Of a stretch of DNA of 12,636 nt, positions 1 to 7,349 are shown piece by piece. Made by a program: the position numbers and the translations under genes. Source of the DNA: JADHUC01 sp964617665 (GTDB lineage Bacteria > Planctomycetota > Planctomycetia > Pirellulales > Pirellulaceae); the NCBI GenBank assembly GCA_964617665.1, contig CAZUAH010000408.1, positions 1-12,636 of the forward strand, given 5' to 3'. Every line of letters starts with the position of its first letter. Position 1 is the first letter of the stretch. Under the pieces are notes generated by a model that saw only the letters and a program-made list of their open reading frames with translations, was not told where the DNA came from and did no database searches.

Positions 1-106
1 GCCGTTCCGGCTTCCAGAACGAGAACGGTGGGTAGTTGGCAACGAAGTAGTTGCCCGCCTGCGTCTTGTCTTGGTCAGCCTGGATTGCCTCGGTAGTACT
101 ATCCAT
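1..106 (-). CDS. Partial N-terminus of a probable radical-SAM coproporphyrinogen III oxidase-like (HemN/HemW-family) protein
   Basis: Reading the minus strand from an ATG at 106-104, the frame is open for 35 codons to the window edge. The peptide begins MDSTTEAIQADQ and contains NYFVANYPPFSFW. I recall this Asn-Tyr-Phe-Val-x-x-Tyr-Pro-Pro-Phe-Ser stretch just upstream of the radical SAM domain in planctomycete proteins annotated as the coproporphyrinogen III oxidase family (heme biosynthesis, oxygen-independent decarboxylation of coproporphyrinogen III). The CxxxCxxC cluster motif that would prove this lies outside the window, so identity is inferred from the N-terminal peptide alone. A purine-rich GAGAG sits immediately before the ATG, closer than a normal ribosome-binding site. 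The gene lies 135 bp downstream of the alcohol dehydrogenase on the same strand and could be co-transcribed with it. No stem-loop terminator is evident in the 107-241 gap. Confidence 0.5.
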   Translation of the reverse strand, partial: MDSTTEAIQADQDKTQAGNYFVANYPPFSFWKPER

Positions 107-241
107 ATCTCTCGCCAACTACGTTCGATGAACCAACTGTCGTTAGAGCGGAAGGAGGGTGGATAACGAGGCAGGGAATCGGCGCCGTAAGTCGTTGCTT
201 GATAACCTGTTAAGGTCTTGGGGACGGTCGTGTCCCGCTTG

Positions 242-1420
242 TCAATTCCCCGCCACACAACTGTACAACCGCAGGAAATCTTCCGAGGTCACCGGATGAG
301 GGTTGAAGTTGGCGGTCCATTGCCCGGCGGCCTCCTCGGCCAGTGCCGGAAGATTGGGATCGTTGATGTCCAATTCTGCAAACGATCCAGGGAGCCGCGC
401 TAGTGCTCGATATTCCTCCAGATATTCTGCCAGCACCTGAACAGAACGGTCCGGATCACGGTCCTGTGCGACTCGGCCCGTGTCGACCGCCAACTTGTGG
501 TAGATGTCACGGGATTCTTGGTCGGCACCGTTCAGTCTGACCACCGCCGGGAGCATCAGACCAACGGCTTGGCCATGAATTACGCCAAAATTCGACGTCA
601 GCGGGTTGGCTGCCGCATGGGCTGCCCCGAGCATGCTGTTCTCGATTGCTGCTCCGGCCAGCGCCGCACCAAGCAGAACCTGGCCGCGCGACTCAAGATT
701 GTTGGGATTCGAGAAGACGCCAGGAAGACCGCAGGTACACAGTCGGAATGCCTCGCGGGACAGCATTTGGGATAGCGGGCTTCGTTTGTTCGTCACCGCC
801 GTCTCGACCGCATGAGCCAACGCGTCCATGCCGGTTGCCGCCGCCACCGACTCGGGCTGTGTCAGCGTCAGTTCGGGATCGAGAATAGCTACTTTCGCGG
901 CAGCCTTCGGATCTCCGCACGCCATTTTTACATGCGTATCTTTTTGCGCAATCAACGCAAACGACTGACATTCGCTGCCGGTACCGGCCGTAGTTGGTAC
1001 GGCGATCAATGGGAGCATGGGCTTTGTTGCTTTGCCAACGCCCCAATAGTCCTCCATCTTGCCGCCACCGGTGAGGATGAAATTGCATCCTTTCGCCGCA
1101 TCGAGGCTGCTGCCGCCGCCGAGGCCGACAAGGAAGTCGATGTTATGTTTTCGTGCGCAGGACACGCAGTCTTCGACTATCCGAGTCGTGGGGTTTTCCA
1201 CAACCGCGTCGAATATGGTCACCGAAAGGCCCTTTGCCATCAGCGAGGTCTCGGCCCGTTCGATGTGTCCAGCACGAACGATGCCGGGATCGGTCACAAG
1301 AAGCACGCGCTTCCCGCCAAACTGAGCCGTCAGAGTCCCCAAACGCTCAAGACTGCCGTGGCCGTAGACGATTCGCGTCGGCGAGGCGAATTCGAATTTG
1401 ATATTGGCTAGTGAATTCAT
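242..1420 (-). CDS. Iron-containing (group III) alcohol dehydrogenase
   Basis: A full-length 392-residue member of the Fe-ADH family, cytosolic NAD(P)-dependent oxidoreductases that interconvert alcohols and aldehydes (FucO, DhaT, AdhB-type enzymes, usually 380-400 residues). The cofactor motif GGGSSLDAAK lies at residues 101-110 and PTTAGTGSE at 142-150. The four metal ligands match the FucO spacing: D199 and H203 in GMDALAHAVE, H268 in GAAHAAANPL and H282 in IHGQAVG. The C-terminal NPHPVTSEDFLRLY also fits the family. There is no signal peptide. The ATG at 1420 lacks a clear Shine-Dalgarno sequence but places the family's N-terminal beta strand correctly and lies about 26 nt downstream of the predicted transcription start. 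Substrate cannot be read from sequence: lactaldehyde, 1,3-propanediol, butanol or other short-chain substrates are possible. No microcompartment shell gene or sugar-degradation partner is present to narrow it. Confidence 0.93.
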   Translation of the reverse strand: MNSLANIKFEFASPTRIVYGHGSLERLGTLTAQFGGKRVLLVTDPGIVRAGHIERAETSLMAKGLSVTIFDAVVENPTTRIVEDCVSCARKHNIDFLVGLGGGSSLDAAKGCNFILTGGGKMEDYWGVGKATKPMLPLIAVPTTAGTGSECQSFALIAQKDTHVKMACGDPKAAAKVAILDPELTLTQPESVAAATGMDALAHAVETAVTNKRSPLSQMLSREAFRLCTCGLPGVFSNPNNLESRGQVLLGAALAGAAIENSMLGAAHAAANPLTSNFGVIHGQAVGLMLPAVVRLNGADQESRDIYHKLAVDTGRVAQDRDPDRSVQVLAEYLEEYRALARLPGSFAELDINDPNLPALAEEAAGQWTANFNPHPVTSEDFLRLYSCVAGN

Positions 1421-1453
1421 GGTGGGACACTCGCAGCTTCTACATTGGGCGGT

Positions 1454-1482
1454 ATTCTAGACGGGGCTGAGCACGCGGGCAA
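1454..1482 (-). promoter_or_regulatory. Candidate sigma70-type promoter of the alcohol dehydrogenase gene
   Basis: On the minus strand a TTGCCC -35 hexamer (1482-1477) is followed by a 17-bp spacer and a TAGAAT -10 hexamer (1459-1454). They match the consensus at four of six and five of six positions. Transcription would start near 1447 and leave a leader of about 26 nt. The spacing is ideal, but the call is by eye, and planctomycete promoter consensus is not well defined. Confidence 0.42.
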
Positions 1483-1499
1483 GTTATCCCAAAGCTTCC

Positions 1500-1528
1500 T
1501 TGTGACCGCACTAAATGCCGGTTATGAT
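1500..1528 (+). promoter_or_regulatory. Candidate sigma70-type promoter of the anti-sigma-like gene
   Basis: A TTGTGA -35 hexamer (1500-1505), a 17-bp spacer and a TATGAT -10 hexamer (1523-1528) lie upstream of the ATG at 1564, giving a leader of about 29 nt. The hexamers match consensus at four and five of six positions. The -35 elements of this promoter and the divergent alcohol dehydrogenase promoter are separated by only 17 bp (1483-1499), so one regulator bound there could affect both. Confidence 0.42.
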
Positions 1529-1563
1529 TGGAGATAGGTAATCCCTCAGCGAGTTTTTAGACT

Positions 1564-1968
1564 ATGAGCGACAAGTACACGCAAGCTGAACTGGAAGCAT
1601 ATCTGGACGAGTCGCTGGACGCCGATGTAATGGCGGATATCGAGCGCGAGATCCGCAGTCATCCGGAACTGCTTGACCGGCTGAAGCAAATCAACGCTCG
1701 CCGCGATTCAGGCTTCCACACGTTGGCCGAAATCTGGCGGCGCAGCCAGATCGGGATCCCCTCGCGAGAAGAGCTTGGCAGCTATCTGCTTGGTGTACTG
1801 CCCGACGAGCACGCGGCTTACATTCGATTTCGCGTCGAGACGCTCAAATGTCGCTTTACGATCGCCAATCTGCGCGACCTGGAAGCTCGGCAGCAGGAGA
1901 GCGATAGCCAGATCGCTGCGCGTCAGCGCAAGTACTTTCGATCCAGCGTGCATCACCTGAAAGACTGA
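1564..1968 (+). CDS. Small orphan protein with two anti-sigma-like (zinc-finger-derived) segments
   Basis: A 134-residue, highly charged, soluble protein with no signal peptide or membrane segment. Two stretches align without gaps, residues 7-46 and 68-107. Both start Glu-Leu-x-x-Tyr-Leu and share further Leu, Ala and Ile positions, which suggests an internal duplication. The first (ELEAYLDESL) resembles the N-terminal helix of zf-HC2/anti-sigma proteins. The second (ELGSYLLGVLPDE, then ANLRDLEAR) resembles a small planctomycete family in which, as I recall, a His and a CxxC pair could bind zinc. Here those places read Arg90, Cys96 and Thr99, so a zinc site seems lost. A regulatory, sigma-factor-binding role is an inference. 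No sigma factor gene is adjacent. The gene ends 15 bp from the end of the convergent giant gene. The start has only a weak ribosome-binding site. Confidence 0.7.
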   Translation: MSDKYTQAELEAYLDESLDADVMADIEREIRSHPELLDRLKQINARRDSGFHTLAEIWRRSQIGIPSREELGSYLLGVLPDEHAAYIRFRVETLKCRFTIANLRDLEARQQESDSQIAARQRKYFRSSVHHLKD

Positions 1969-1983
1969 TCTGAGAGCAGTCCG

Positions 1984-4900
1984 CTACTCCAATCCATCCG
2001 ACAGCAGCCAGTCCACGGCCAGGGCGTACTCGTCAGCCCCCGACTGTGATCCAACAAGGACCAAATCGCGTTCGTCGCTCTCCTCCTCATCAAGTGGCGG
2101 GTCAACGATTGCTGCATCGATCGCATCCGTCGCAACAAAGTCGATCAGCGGAGTAGATTCGGGGTCGCTTCGGGCAAGTGTCGAATGGCTCTCGCCATCG
2201 GCTGCCCCAATGCCAGGAATCGGGGCCGTTTCGGGATTGAGTGGCTCAGGCGATGCGGGGACCGTCTCCACGATTACGGGTTCCGTGGCAATGTCGGGGG
2301 CTGGTTCGGCGAGGGCAACCACGGGCGTGGCGACCGCTATCGAAACGGCGCCACTCGCTTCGCCTTCTGCAATCACGTCGACAACTGGCGGGGCTGTGGG
2401 TTGCTCGATTACCGGAGGAGTGACATTGATTGGTGTCGTCGCCGGAGCGACTTCGATGGGCACCACCACAGTCGGCTCGGCGGCCTCGCCCTCTGCCTCA
2501 ATGCTGCAGGAGGTGGAGTCTTCCGAGCAGCTTTCGCCGCCAGTGTTGTCAGTCAGAAGTTGCCAATCCAACGCGGCGGGGTCGACTGTGATACGGATCA
2601 GTCGGGCGTCTCCTTCGCTTCCCATGAACTCGACCGCTCCATCGTCAGCGGAAATCGTCGTTTGGTAACGGTTTCCGTTTGTGGCCGTCGCGGTCAATGT
2701 GACTTGGCTCAAGTCCTGGGACACTTGCACTTGAACGTCCGTGTAGCCGGCCCAGCCCGTCTCGATGGTATACCAGTGTTGTTCGCCACTTGTGCCGTCT
2801 TCGCCTTCCCCCGCCCCAGCGGCAACGCCGCCAGGTGTCACCGCGGCCAGGATGGAGTCATCGGGCGACCTCGATGATCGGTCGGGCGCTGTGGCCAGGA
2901 AGTCAGCAATCCGCATGTGCACCGCTTCGCGCACGATCGGCACGTCAACTGTCACGTTGCCTCCGGAATCAACCTGCACTTCCTCCTTGATCGCCGCAAG
3001 GAACGGCGGATCGGCCTCCAATGTGTACAAGCCAGGAATGGCAGGAGCCTGGAAGGAGCCATCTGTTCCCGTGTGTGGCGAATCATCCCCTGGGGCGCCT
3101 TGCCCATCGGCGAGAGTCAGACTCAGTTGCAGGCCTCGGACAGGTGCTTGAGAACCCGCGGCTATCACCCGTCCGCTGATGGTAGATTCAACGACATTTA
3201 TCGTCACGGTTGCCTGATGCGTCAGACCGCTGCCGTCGGGCCTGTCGTTGATGGTATAGGTAACGGTCTCTGTTCCCGTGAGGTCGGATGCCGGGGTGTA
3301 TTCGATAGCTTGGCCGTCGGTGGAAACGGAGATTACGCTGCCCTGATCAGCGGAAACCAGTGTCACGTCGGTGACTGTCAACGTCTCTCCGGCGTCGGGC
3401 AGATCGGAATCGTTCGCCAAGACGTTCAGACGGTTGTCGTCCGAGTTCTTTGTGACATTCAATTCGTCGTCGTTCGCTATGGGGGGATCGTTCTGGCCAT
3501 CGATCGTCACCGTGACGGTAGCAGTGGATTGCCCGCCACCGGCTTCTGCAACAGTGTAAGTGAACGTATCCGTGCCGAAGAAATTGGGCGCCGGCGTGTA
3601 CGAAACGTTCGATCCGTCGGCTGCTCTGGTGACGTTTCCACCAGTGAGCGGTTGCGTGACACTTACGACGGTCAACTGCCCGCCGTCTGCGGCCGAGTCG
3701 TTCGCCAACACGTCGATCGCGGTAGCCGGCGAATCCTCGTCGACGGTGGCTTCATCGTCTCCGGCGGTTGGCCTCGTTCCCTCCTCGACAGTCACAGTGA
3801 CTATTGCGTTGGCAGTGCCGCCGTTGCCGTCACTGATGGTGTAGTTGATCGTCTCCTGGCCCGCGAAGCCAGGTTTGGGCGTGTATTCGAGGTGCGTGCC
3901 GTTCGGTGCGATCGTCACAGTCCCATCTTGGCTGGGAGCGACTACGGCCGACACCCGCAATGACTCGTTTTGGTCAGGAGCGAAGATGTCGTTGTTCAGC
4001 ACGTCCAAGAAAACACTCTGGCTGCCCTGGGCGACGGTGTACGTGTCATCCACTGCGGTGGGATCGTCGTTTTGCGGTTGCACTTGTACCGTTACCGTAG
4101 CCGTGCTGGTCGACTGGCCGTTGCTGATGGTGTAGGTGAACTCCTCTTCACCGAAGAAGTTAGCCTTCGGCGCGTAGTCCAATCGTTGCCCATTCACTAT
4201 GCTCACATCGCCGCCGTCGCTGGTGGCGCCTACCGAGATAATGGTTATCGCCCCGCCTTGTGGATTCTCATCCTCGCCACCTGGGTTGTTGATGACGTCC
4301 AGCACATTGTCCGATGAATCCTCGTCCACGTTGAATAGGTCGTCGTGGGCGATCAGACCTTCGCCAATGACCAACGATGTTCCCAAAATGACGACCTCAT
4401 CCGGCAGAACCGCGCCTTCGCTTACGTATACCGCAATAGGGAGGAGTTCATCGTCTGAAGGAGTAGCGAAGAACTCCGCCGTGCCCTCTTCCGTCGCCGT
4501 CATTGGAATGCTCAACTGCACCATATTCGCGGGGCCAAACGGTGGGAAAAGCGACGGGAAATTGGGATCCGGCGACGCGGCGGACCCGACGTCAGTGATC
4601 TCGCCCGGCGTCCCGAAATCTCCTGACGGGAGCCACGTGTACTCGTCTGCGAAGATGATTTCGTCAGGCCCGGCCGCATTCGGTGTCACCAGTGATGCGT
4701 CATAGCTGATGTTCAAGTAGTTTGAAAAGACTCCTCCTTCCGCCATGGGAGGCTGCCGGATGTCTTTAACGAGGACGCGCAGCAGGTAGTCAGCCCCCTT
4801 CTGAATCCTTTGGATAGGATTGCCCTGTGCATCTGTCGTCAGCAAGGTCACACGGACCTTCGGTTCTATTGCCTCGATGTTGACGTCTTGGATTGTCTCG

Positions 4901-6987
4901 TTGCCAGCCAGATCAGTGGTCTTGATCTGAAAGTTGTGCGTTCCCGCTTGCTGCGGCGTCCAGGTCAGAACGCCCGTGGACGATGAAATAGTCGCGCCCG
5001 TCGGCGGTGAGATGAGCGAATACGTGGCGCCATTGTCGTCGGTATTCGCGTCGTAGACCAGTTCGACCCCTTTGGTCCCTTTGTCCGGTGGTGTTGTTGT
5101 GAAAGTCGGCTCTATCGTGTCGACAGTGATCTGCAAAGCGGCCGACCGATCGCTCGTCACTCCACCCAACGTCTGCCGAGCCGTCAGCGTGCGCACGCCC
5201 TCACCTAGGGCGTCCGTTGTAATTTCTACGTCGCTGTTCGCTTGACCAGTGCCTACCACAGTATCGCCGTCCAGCACTTCCACTGTGGCGTTGTGGGCTG
5301 CGTTCGACACATTTACCACGACCTCGGTAATGTTGGTGACATTGTCATCTGGGATGTTCGAATCGGAACTCGGCAGCAGGTCAATTGATGGTGCACCGAG
5401 AACCACGTCGATTGTCACGACCTGTTGATCCCACGTGTCGGCCGTATTGGATCCGTTCAGCGCGCGCACGGCGACCAGTACCTCAAATTCGCCAACGAAA
5501 CCATCCGGCGGCGTCACGGTAACCAGACCCGTATCGTTATCGACATCAAGCTGGTAGTTGACATTGCCTGTTGCCGCCGCGTCGTAGAACACGGGATCGC
5601 CTTCGACATCGACTGCGGACAATGGAATCTCCACCGGCGTGCTGGGAGTCGTGACAAATTCGCCGATGTCTTCCAGAAAAGGACCGCCGTTCGCGCCGCC
5701 ATTTTCCGGTGTGTCGGCCGCCACGATCACGTCGAACGACATCGTTGTCTGGTTATTGGCTGTATCCTCGGCAGTTACCGTGATGGTGAACTCCTGGCCC
5801 ACGGCAGCCTGGTCTGCCTTGAGCATGACAACGGCATTCTCTGTGTCGGTAAAGATCTCCGTCGGTTCCTTTGTGCCGGCAAAAGCCGCCAACACGCCGA
5901 TCTGCTTTGCGAACTCAGGACTGTTGAAACCGCCCATGTCGACGACCGGTTCCGCCTCGATGGCTGTGAGCACATCGGAGCCTTCCACCAATTGCCCAGC
6001 CACCGAATGATTGAAATCAAGAAATCTGGACGGGGCGAGGGTCACGAAATACTGTGCGTCGTTGGTGTCGTCTCCAGCCTTGGCATAGGACAGGATGCCG
6101 TCCCGGTTGTGTTGGAGGTCGACGTGGAACTGATCATCGAAATTACCCAGAGTCGAACCGCCGCCCTGCGTCGGTGTCTGGCCGCCGCCTTGCAGAACGA
6201 AGCCATGCTCGAGCCGATGGTAGTAGCTGTCGTCGTAGTGCCCCGATTCCGTCAATTGGGCGAGCCGCTCGGTAGGACGCGGGGCACGTTGTTCAAACAG
6301 TTCGAATACCAATTCGCCCATGTTCAACGTGTAGCCACCCGCTTGGCTCACGATATTGACGCGCATGCTCCGATTGCCCTCAAGAACCTCTCCCGTTACC
6401 AGGGACGTGGCATTTCCGTTCACGTCGGTGACGGTCACCGTGTAGTCCAACGGGTCGCCATTTGGATCGTAACCGTCAAGCGGGACGTGGAGAGGCGAGC
6501 CAGAGAGGACTTGGACCAACTCGCCGATCGGCTTCACCCACGGGTCGTCTGATTGCGGGATGGCGATGCCTGATTCCGCCGAGATCTGATCGAGCGTCAA
6601 CTTGCCGGTTACCTGATTCACACCGCCGCTTCCGTCAGGAAACTCCCACACAGGGATACTTGTGAGGTCCGGTCTTATCGCATTGCGCGTACCATCCGCG
6701 TCGAAAAGGTCGATGTCCTGTAGAAACTGTGCACCATCCTCAAACAGCTCTTTTTGGTCGACGCAGTTGTGGCACCACCCAGCTCCGTACAATTTCACGT
6801 CGTTCAGAGTGAGGAGTTCGGCGAACCCTACCAAATCGTTGGCTAACAACGTTCGTGATTCCAGCGCCTCGAATAGCAGGTTCGAACGGCGGACACGACG
6901 GCGCGATGCTCTGCGCTGGTCACGCCTGGAACGGTTTGAACGACGGGGCCCTCTCACGGAACGGGATCGGGAGTGTCTCTTGGTCAT
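1984..6987 (-). CDS. Giant LEPR-XLL exported protein: thioredoxin-like, cyclophilin-type PPIase, Ig/cohesin-like and tandem-95 cadherin-like domains
   Basis: A 1667-residue protein, probably secreted or surface-bound. Residues 1-35 are very Arg/Ser-rich and lead into the LEPR-XLL-type motif LLFEALESRTLLA (37-49), thought to act in planctomycete export. Residues 62-144 resemble the thioredoxin-like domain of bacterial VKOR fusions: KLYGAGWCHNC with Cys72/Cys75, then IPVWEFPDG. Residues 222-345 are a cyclophilin-type peptidyl-prolyl isomerase with the CypA R55, F60, Q63, F113, L122 and H126 equivalents kept (R258, F263, Q266, F314, L323, H327) and W121 replaced by Phe322. Ig-like segments surround and follow it, including a He_PIG-like one at 623-706. 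A cohesin-like beta-sandwich spans about 710-877. Four ~97-residue repeats begin at 880, 977, 1074 and 1170, followed by a carboxypeptidase-regulatory-like domain (1267-1350). The tail is acidic and Pro/Ala/Glu-rich, ending DEYALAVDWLLSDGLE. The ATG at 6987 was chosen because it precedes the basic region directly; a TTG at 7032 is an alternative. Neither has a clear ribosome-binding site. The substrate is unknown. Confidence 0.9.
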   Translation of the reverse strand: MTKRHSRSRSVRGPRRSNRSRRDQRRASRRRVRRSNLLFEALESRTLLANDLVGFAELLTLNDVKLYGAGWCHNCVDQKELFEDGAQFLQDIDLFDADGTRNAIRPDLTSIPVWEFPDGSGGVNQVTGKLTLDQISAESGIAIPQSDDPWVKPIGELVQVLSGSPLHVPLDGYDPNGDPLDYTVTVTDVNGNATSLVTGEVLEGNRSMRVNIVSQAGGYTLNMGELVFELFEQRAPRPTERLAQLTESGHYDDSYYHRLEHGFVLQGGGQTPTQGGGSTLGNFDDQFHVDLQHNRDGILSYAKAGDDTNDAQYFVTLAPSRFLDFNHSVAGQLVEGSDVLTAIEAEPVVDMGGFNSPEFAKQIGVLAAFAGTKEPTEIFTDTENAVVMLKADQAAVGQEFTITVTAEDTANNQTTMSFDVIVAADTPENGGANGGPFLEDIGEFVTTPSTPVEIPLSAVDVEGDPVFYDAAATGNVNYQLDVDNDTGLVTVTPPDGFVGEFEVLVAVRALNGSNTADTWDQQVVTIDVVLGAPSIDLLPSSDSNIPDDNVTNITEVVVNVSNAAHNATVEVLDGDTVVGTGQANSDVEITTDALGEGVRTLTARQTLGGVTSDRSAALQITVDTIEPTFTTTPPDKGTKGVELVYDANTDDNGATYSLISPPTGATISSSTGVLTWTPQQAGTHNFQIKTTDLAGNETIQDVNIEAIEPKVRVTLLTTDAQGNPIQRIQKGADYLLRVLVKDIRQPPMAEGGVFSNYLNISYDASLVTPNAAGPDEIIFADEYTWLPSGDFGTPGEITDVGSAASPDPNFPSLFPPFGPANMVQLSIPMTATEEGTAEFFATPSDDELLPIAVYVSEGAVLPDEVVILGTSLVIGEGLIAHDDLFNVDEDSSDNVLDVINNPGGEDENPQGGAITIISVGATSDGGDVSIVNGQRLDYAPKANFFGEEEFTYTISNGQSTSTATVTVQVQPQNDDPTAVDDTYTVAQGSQSVFLDVLNNDIFAPDQNESLRVSAVVAPSQDGTVTIAPNGTHLEYTPKPGFAGQETINYTISDGNGGTANAIVTVTVEEGTRPTAGDDEATVDEDSPATAIDVLANDSAADGGQLTVVSVTQPLTGGNVTRAADGSNVSYTPAPNFFGTDTFTYTVAEAGGGQSTATVTVTIDGQNDPPIANDDELNVTKNSDDNRLNVLANDSDLPDAGETLTVTDVTLVSADQGSVISVSTDGQAIEYTPASDLTGTETVTYTINDRPDGSGLTHQATVTINVVESTISGRVIAAGSQAPVRGLQLSLTLADGQGAPGDDSPHTGTDGSFQAPAIPGLYTLEADPPFLAAIKEEVQVDSGGNVTVDVPIVREAVHMRIADFLATAPDRSSRSPDDSILAAVTPGGVAAGAGEGEDGTSGEQHWYTIETGWAGYTDVQVQVSQDLSQVTLTATATNGNRYQTTISADDGAVEFMGSEGDARLIRITVDPAALDWQLLTDNTGGESCSEDSTSCSIEAEGEAAEPTVVVPIEVAPATTPINVTPPVIEQPTAPPVVDVIAEGEASGAVSIAVATPVVALAEPAPDIATEPVIVETVPASPEPLNPETAPIPGIGAADGESHSTLARSDPESTPLIDFVATDAIDAAIVDPPLDEEESDERDLVLVGSQSGADEYALAVDWLLSDGLE
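3187..4350 (-). repeat. Four tandem ~97-codon cadherin-like/tandem-95 repeats inside the giant gene
   Basis: On the minus strand the repeats begin at 4350, 4059, 3768 and 3480, giving periods of 97, 97 and 96 codons. Each opens with a small residue, then Asp-Asp and a Thr/Asn-Val strand. Each has Leu/Ile-Asp/Asn-Val followed by Asn-Asn or Ala-Asn-Asp, then Tyr-x-Pro and a closing Thr-Tyr-Thr-Ile/Val strand with a Thr-Val-Thr-rich end. This is the pattern of the Big_9/cadherin-like repeats of bacterial adhesins and large surface proteins. The Asp/Asn clusters suggest calcium binding, by family analogy only. Protein similarity is clear but the DNA has diverged, so this is an old duplication. 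Confidence 0.85.
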
Positions 6988-7269
6988 GGCAATTACTGGT
7001 ATCGAAAACGGGAGTCGCTCGGATTGTCGCAAATATACTGGTTAACGTATCTCTCCAGATCGAACCGAAATCCTGTCCAGATTGACTCTTTTCCCCAGTC
7101 TCTTCAGTTGTGAACGGCTAATCTGATTCGCTGGGCCGCATGACTGTAATGACCATCATGACCGGAATTGTATGCGCAAGCCGAAAGCGTTCCAACGAAC
7201 ACAGGATGACCAGACGAGGGGGGAGAAGCACCAAAGGTTAGACAGTTGGCGGCGGGAAAAGTTCCGGCA

Positions 7270-7297
7270 TGGACATTGGAGGGTACTCGTCTATATA
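7270..7297 (+). promoter_or_regulatory. Candidate promoter upstream of the 498-residue MscS channel gene
   Basis: A TGGACA -35-like hexamer (7270-7275, five of six to consensus), a 16-bp spacer and a TATATA -10-like hexamer (7292-7297, four of six). The predicted start near 7303 would give an unusually long leader of about 390 nt that includes the inverted repeat and the nested-dyad element. Weak to moderate, judged by eye. Confidence 0.3.
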
Positions 7298-7332
7298 GGG
7301 GTAACCATTCCGCTCTCTGTTGAAGTTACCCC
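7298..7332. repeat. 8-bp perfect inverted repeat GGGGTAAC/GTTACCCC with a 19-bp spacer
   Basis: GGGGTAAC at 7298-7305 is exactly mirrored by GTTACCCC at 7325-7332. It sits directly at the predicted transcription start of the candidate promoter, so it could be an operator for a dimeric regulator or an RNA hairpin at the 5' end of the leader. No U-tract follows, so it is not a terminator. Function is inferred from position only. Confidence 0.4.
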
Positions 7333-7349
7333 CGCGCTGCAGAAAGTTC

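Noticed and set aside
812..1411. 199-codon plus-strand frame
   Set aside because: Antisense to the alcohol dehydrogenase, whose metal and cofactor motifs are unmistakable.
242..1420. Alcohol dehydrogenase as part of a bacterial microcompartment or fucose/rhamnose locus
   Set aside because: No shell protein, aldolase, aldehyde dehydrogenase or signature enzyme lies nearby.
1963..1981. GACTG/CAGTC dyad between convergent genes as a bidirectional terminator
   Set aside because: A 5-bp stem with a 9-nt loop and no T-tract on either side is too weak.
2185..3963. Overlapping plus-strand open frames of up to 348 codons
   Set aside because: All are antisense to the C-terminal half of the giant gene, with atypical composition and no motif; the minus-strand frame has clear domain repeats.
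5425..6552. Long plus-strand open frame of 375 codons
   Set aside because: It lies wholly antisense to the giant gene's PPIase and Ig-like region; its product is rich in Arg/His/Val without recognisable domains, as expected of a shadow frame in GC-rich coding DNA.
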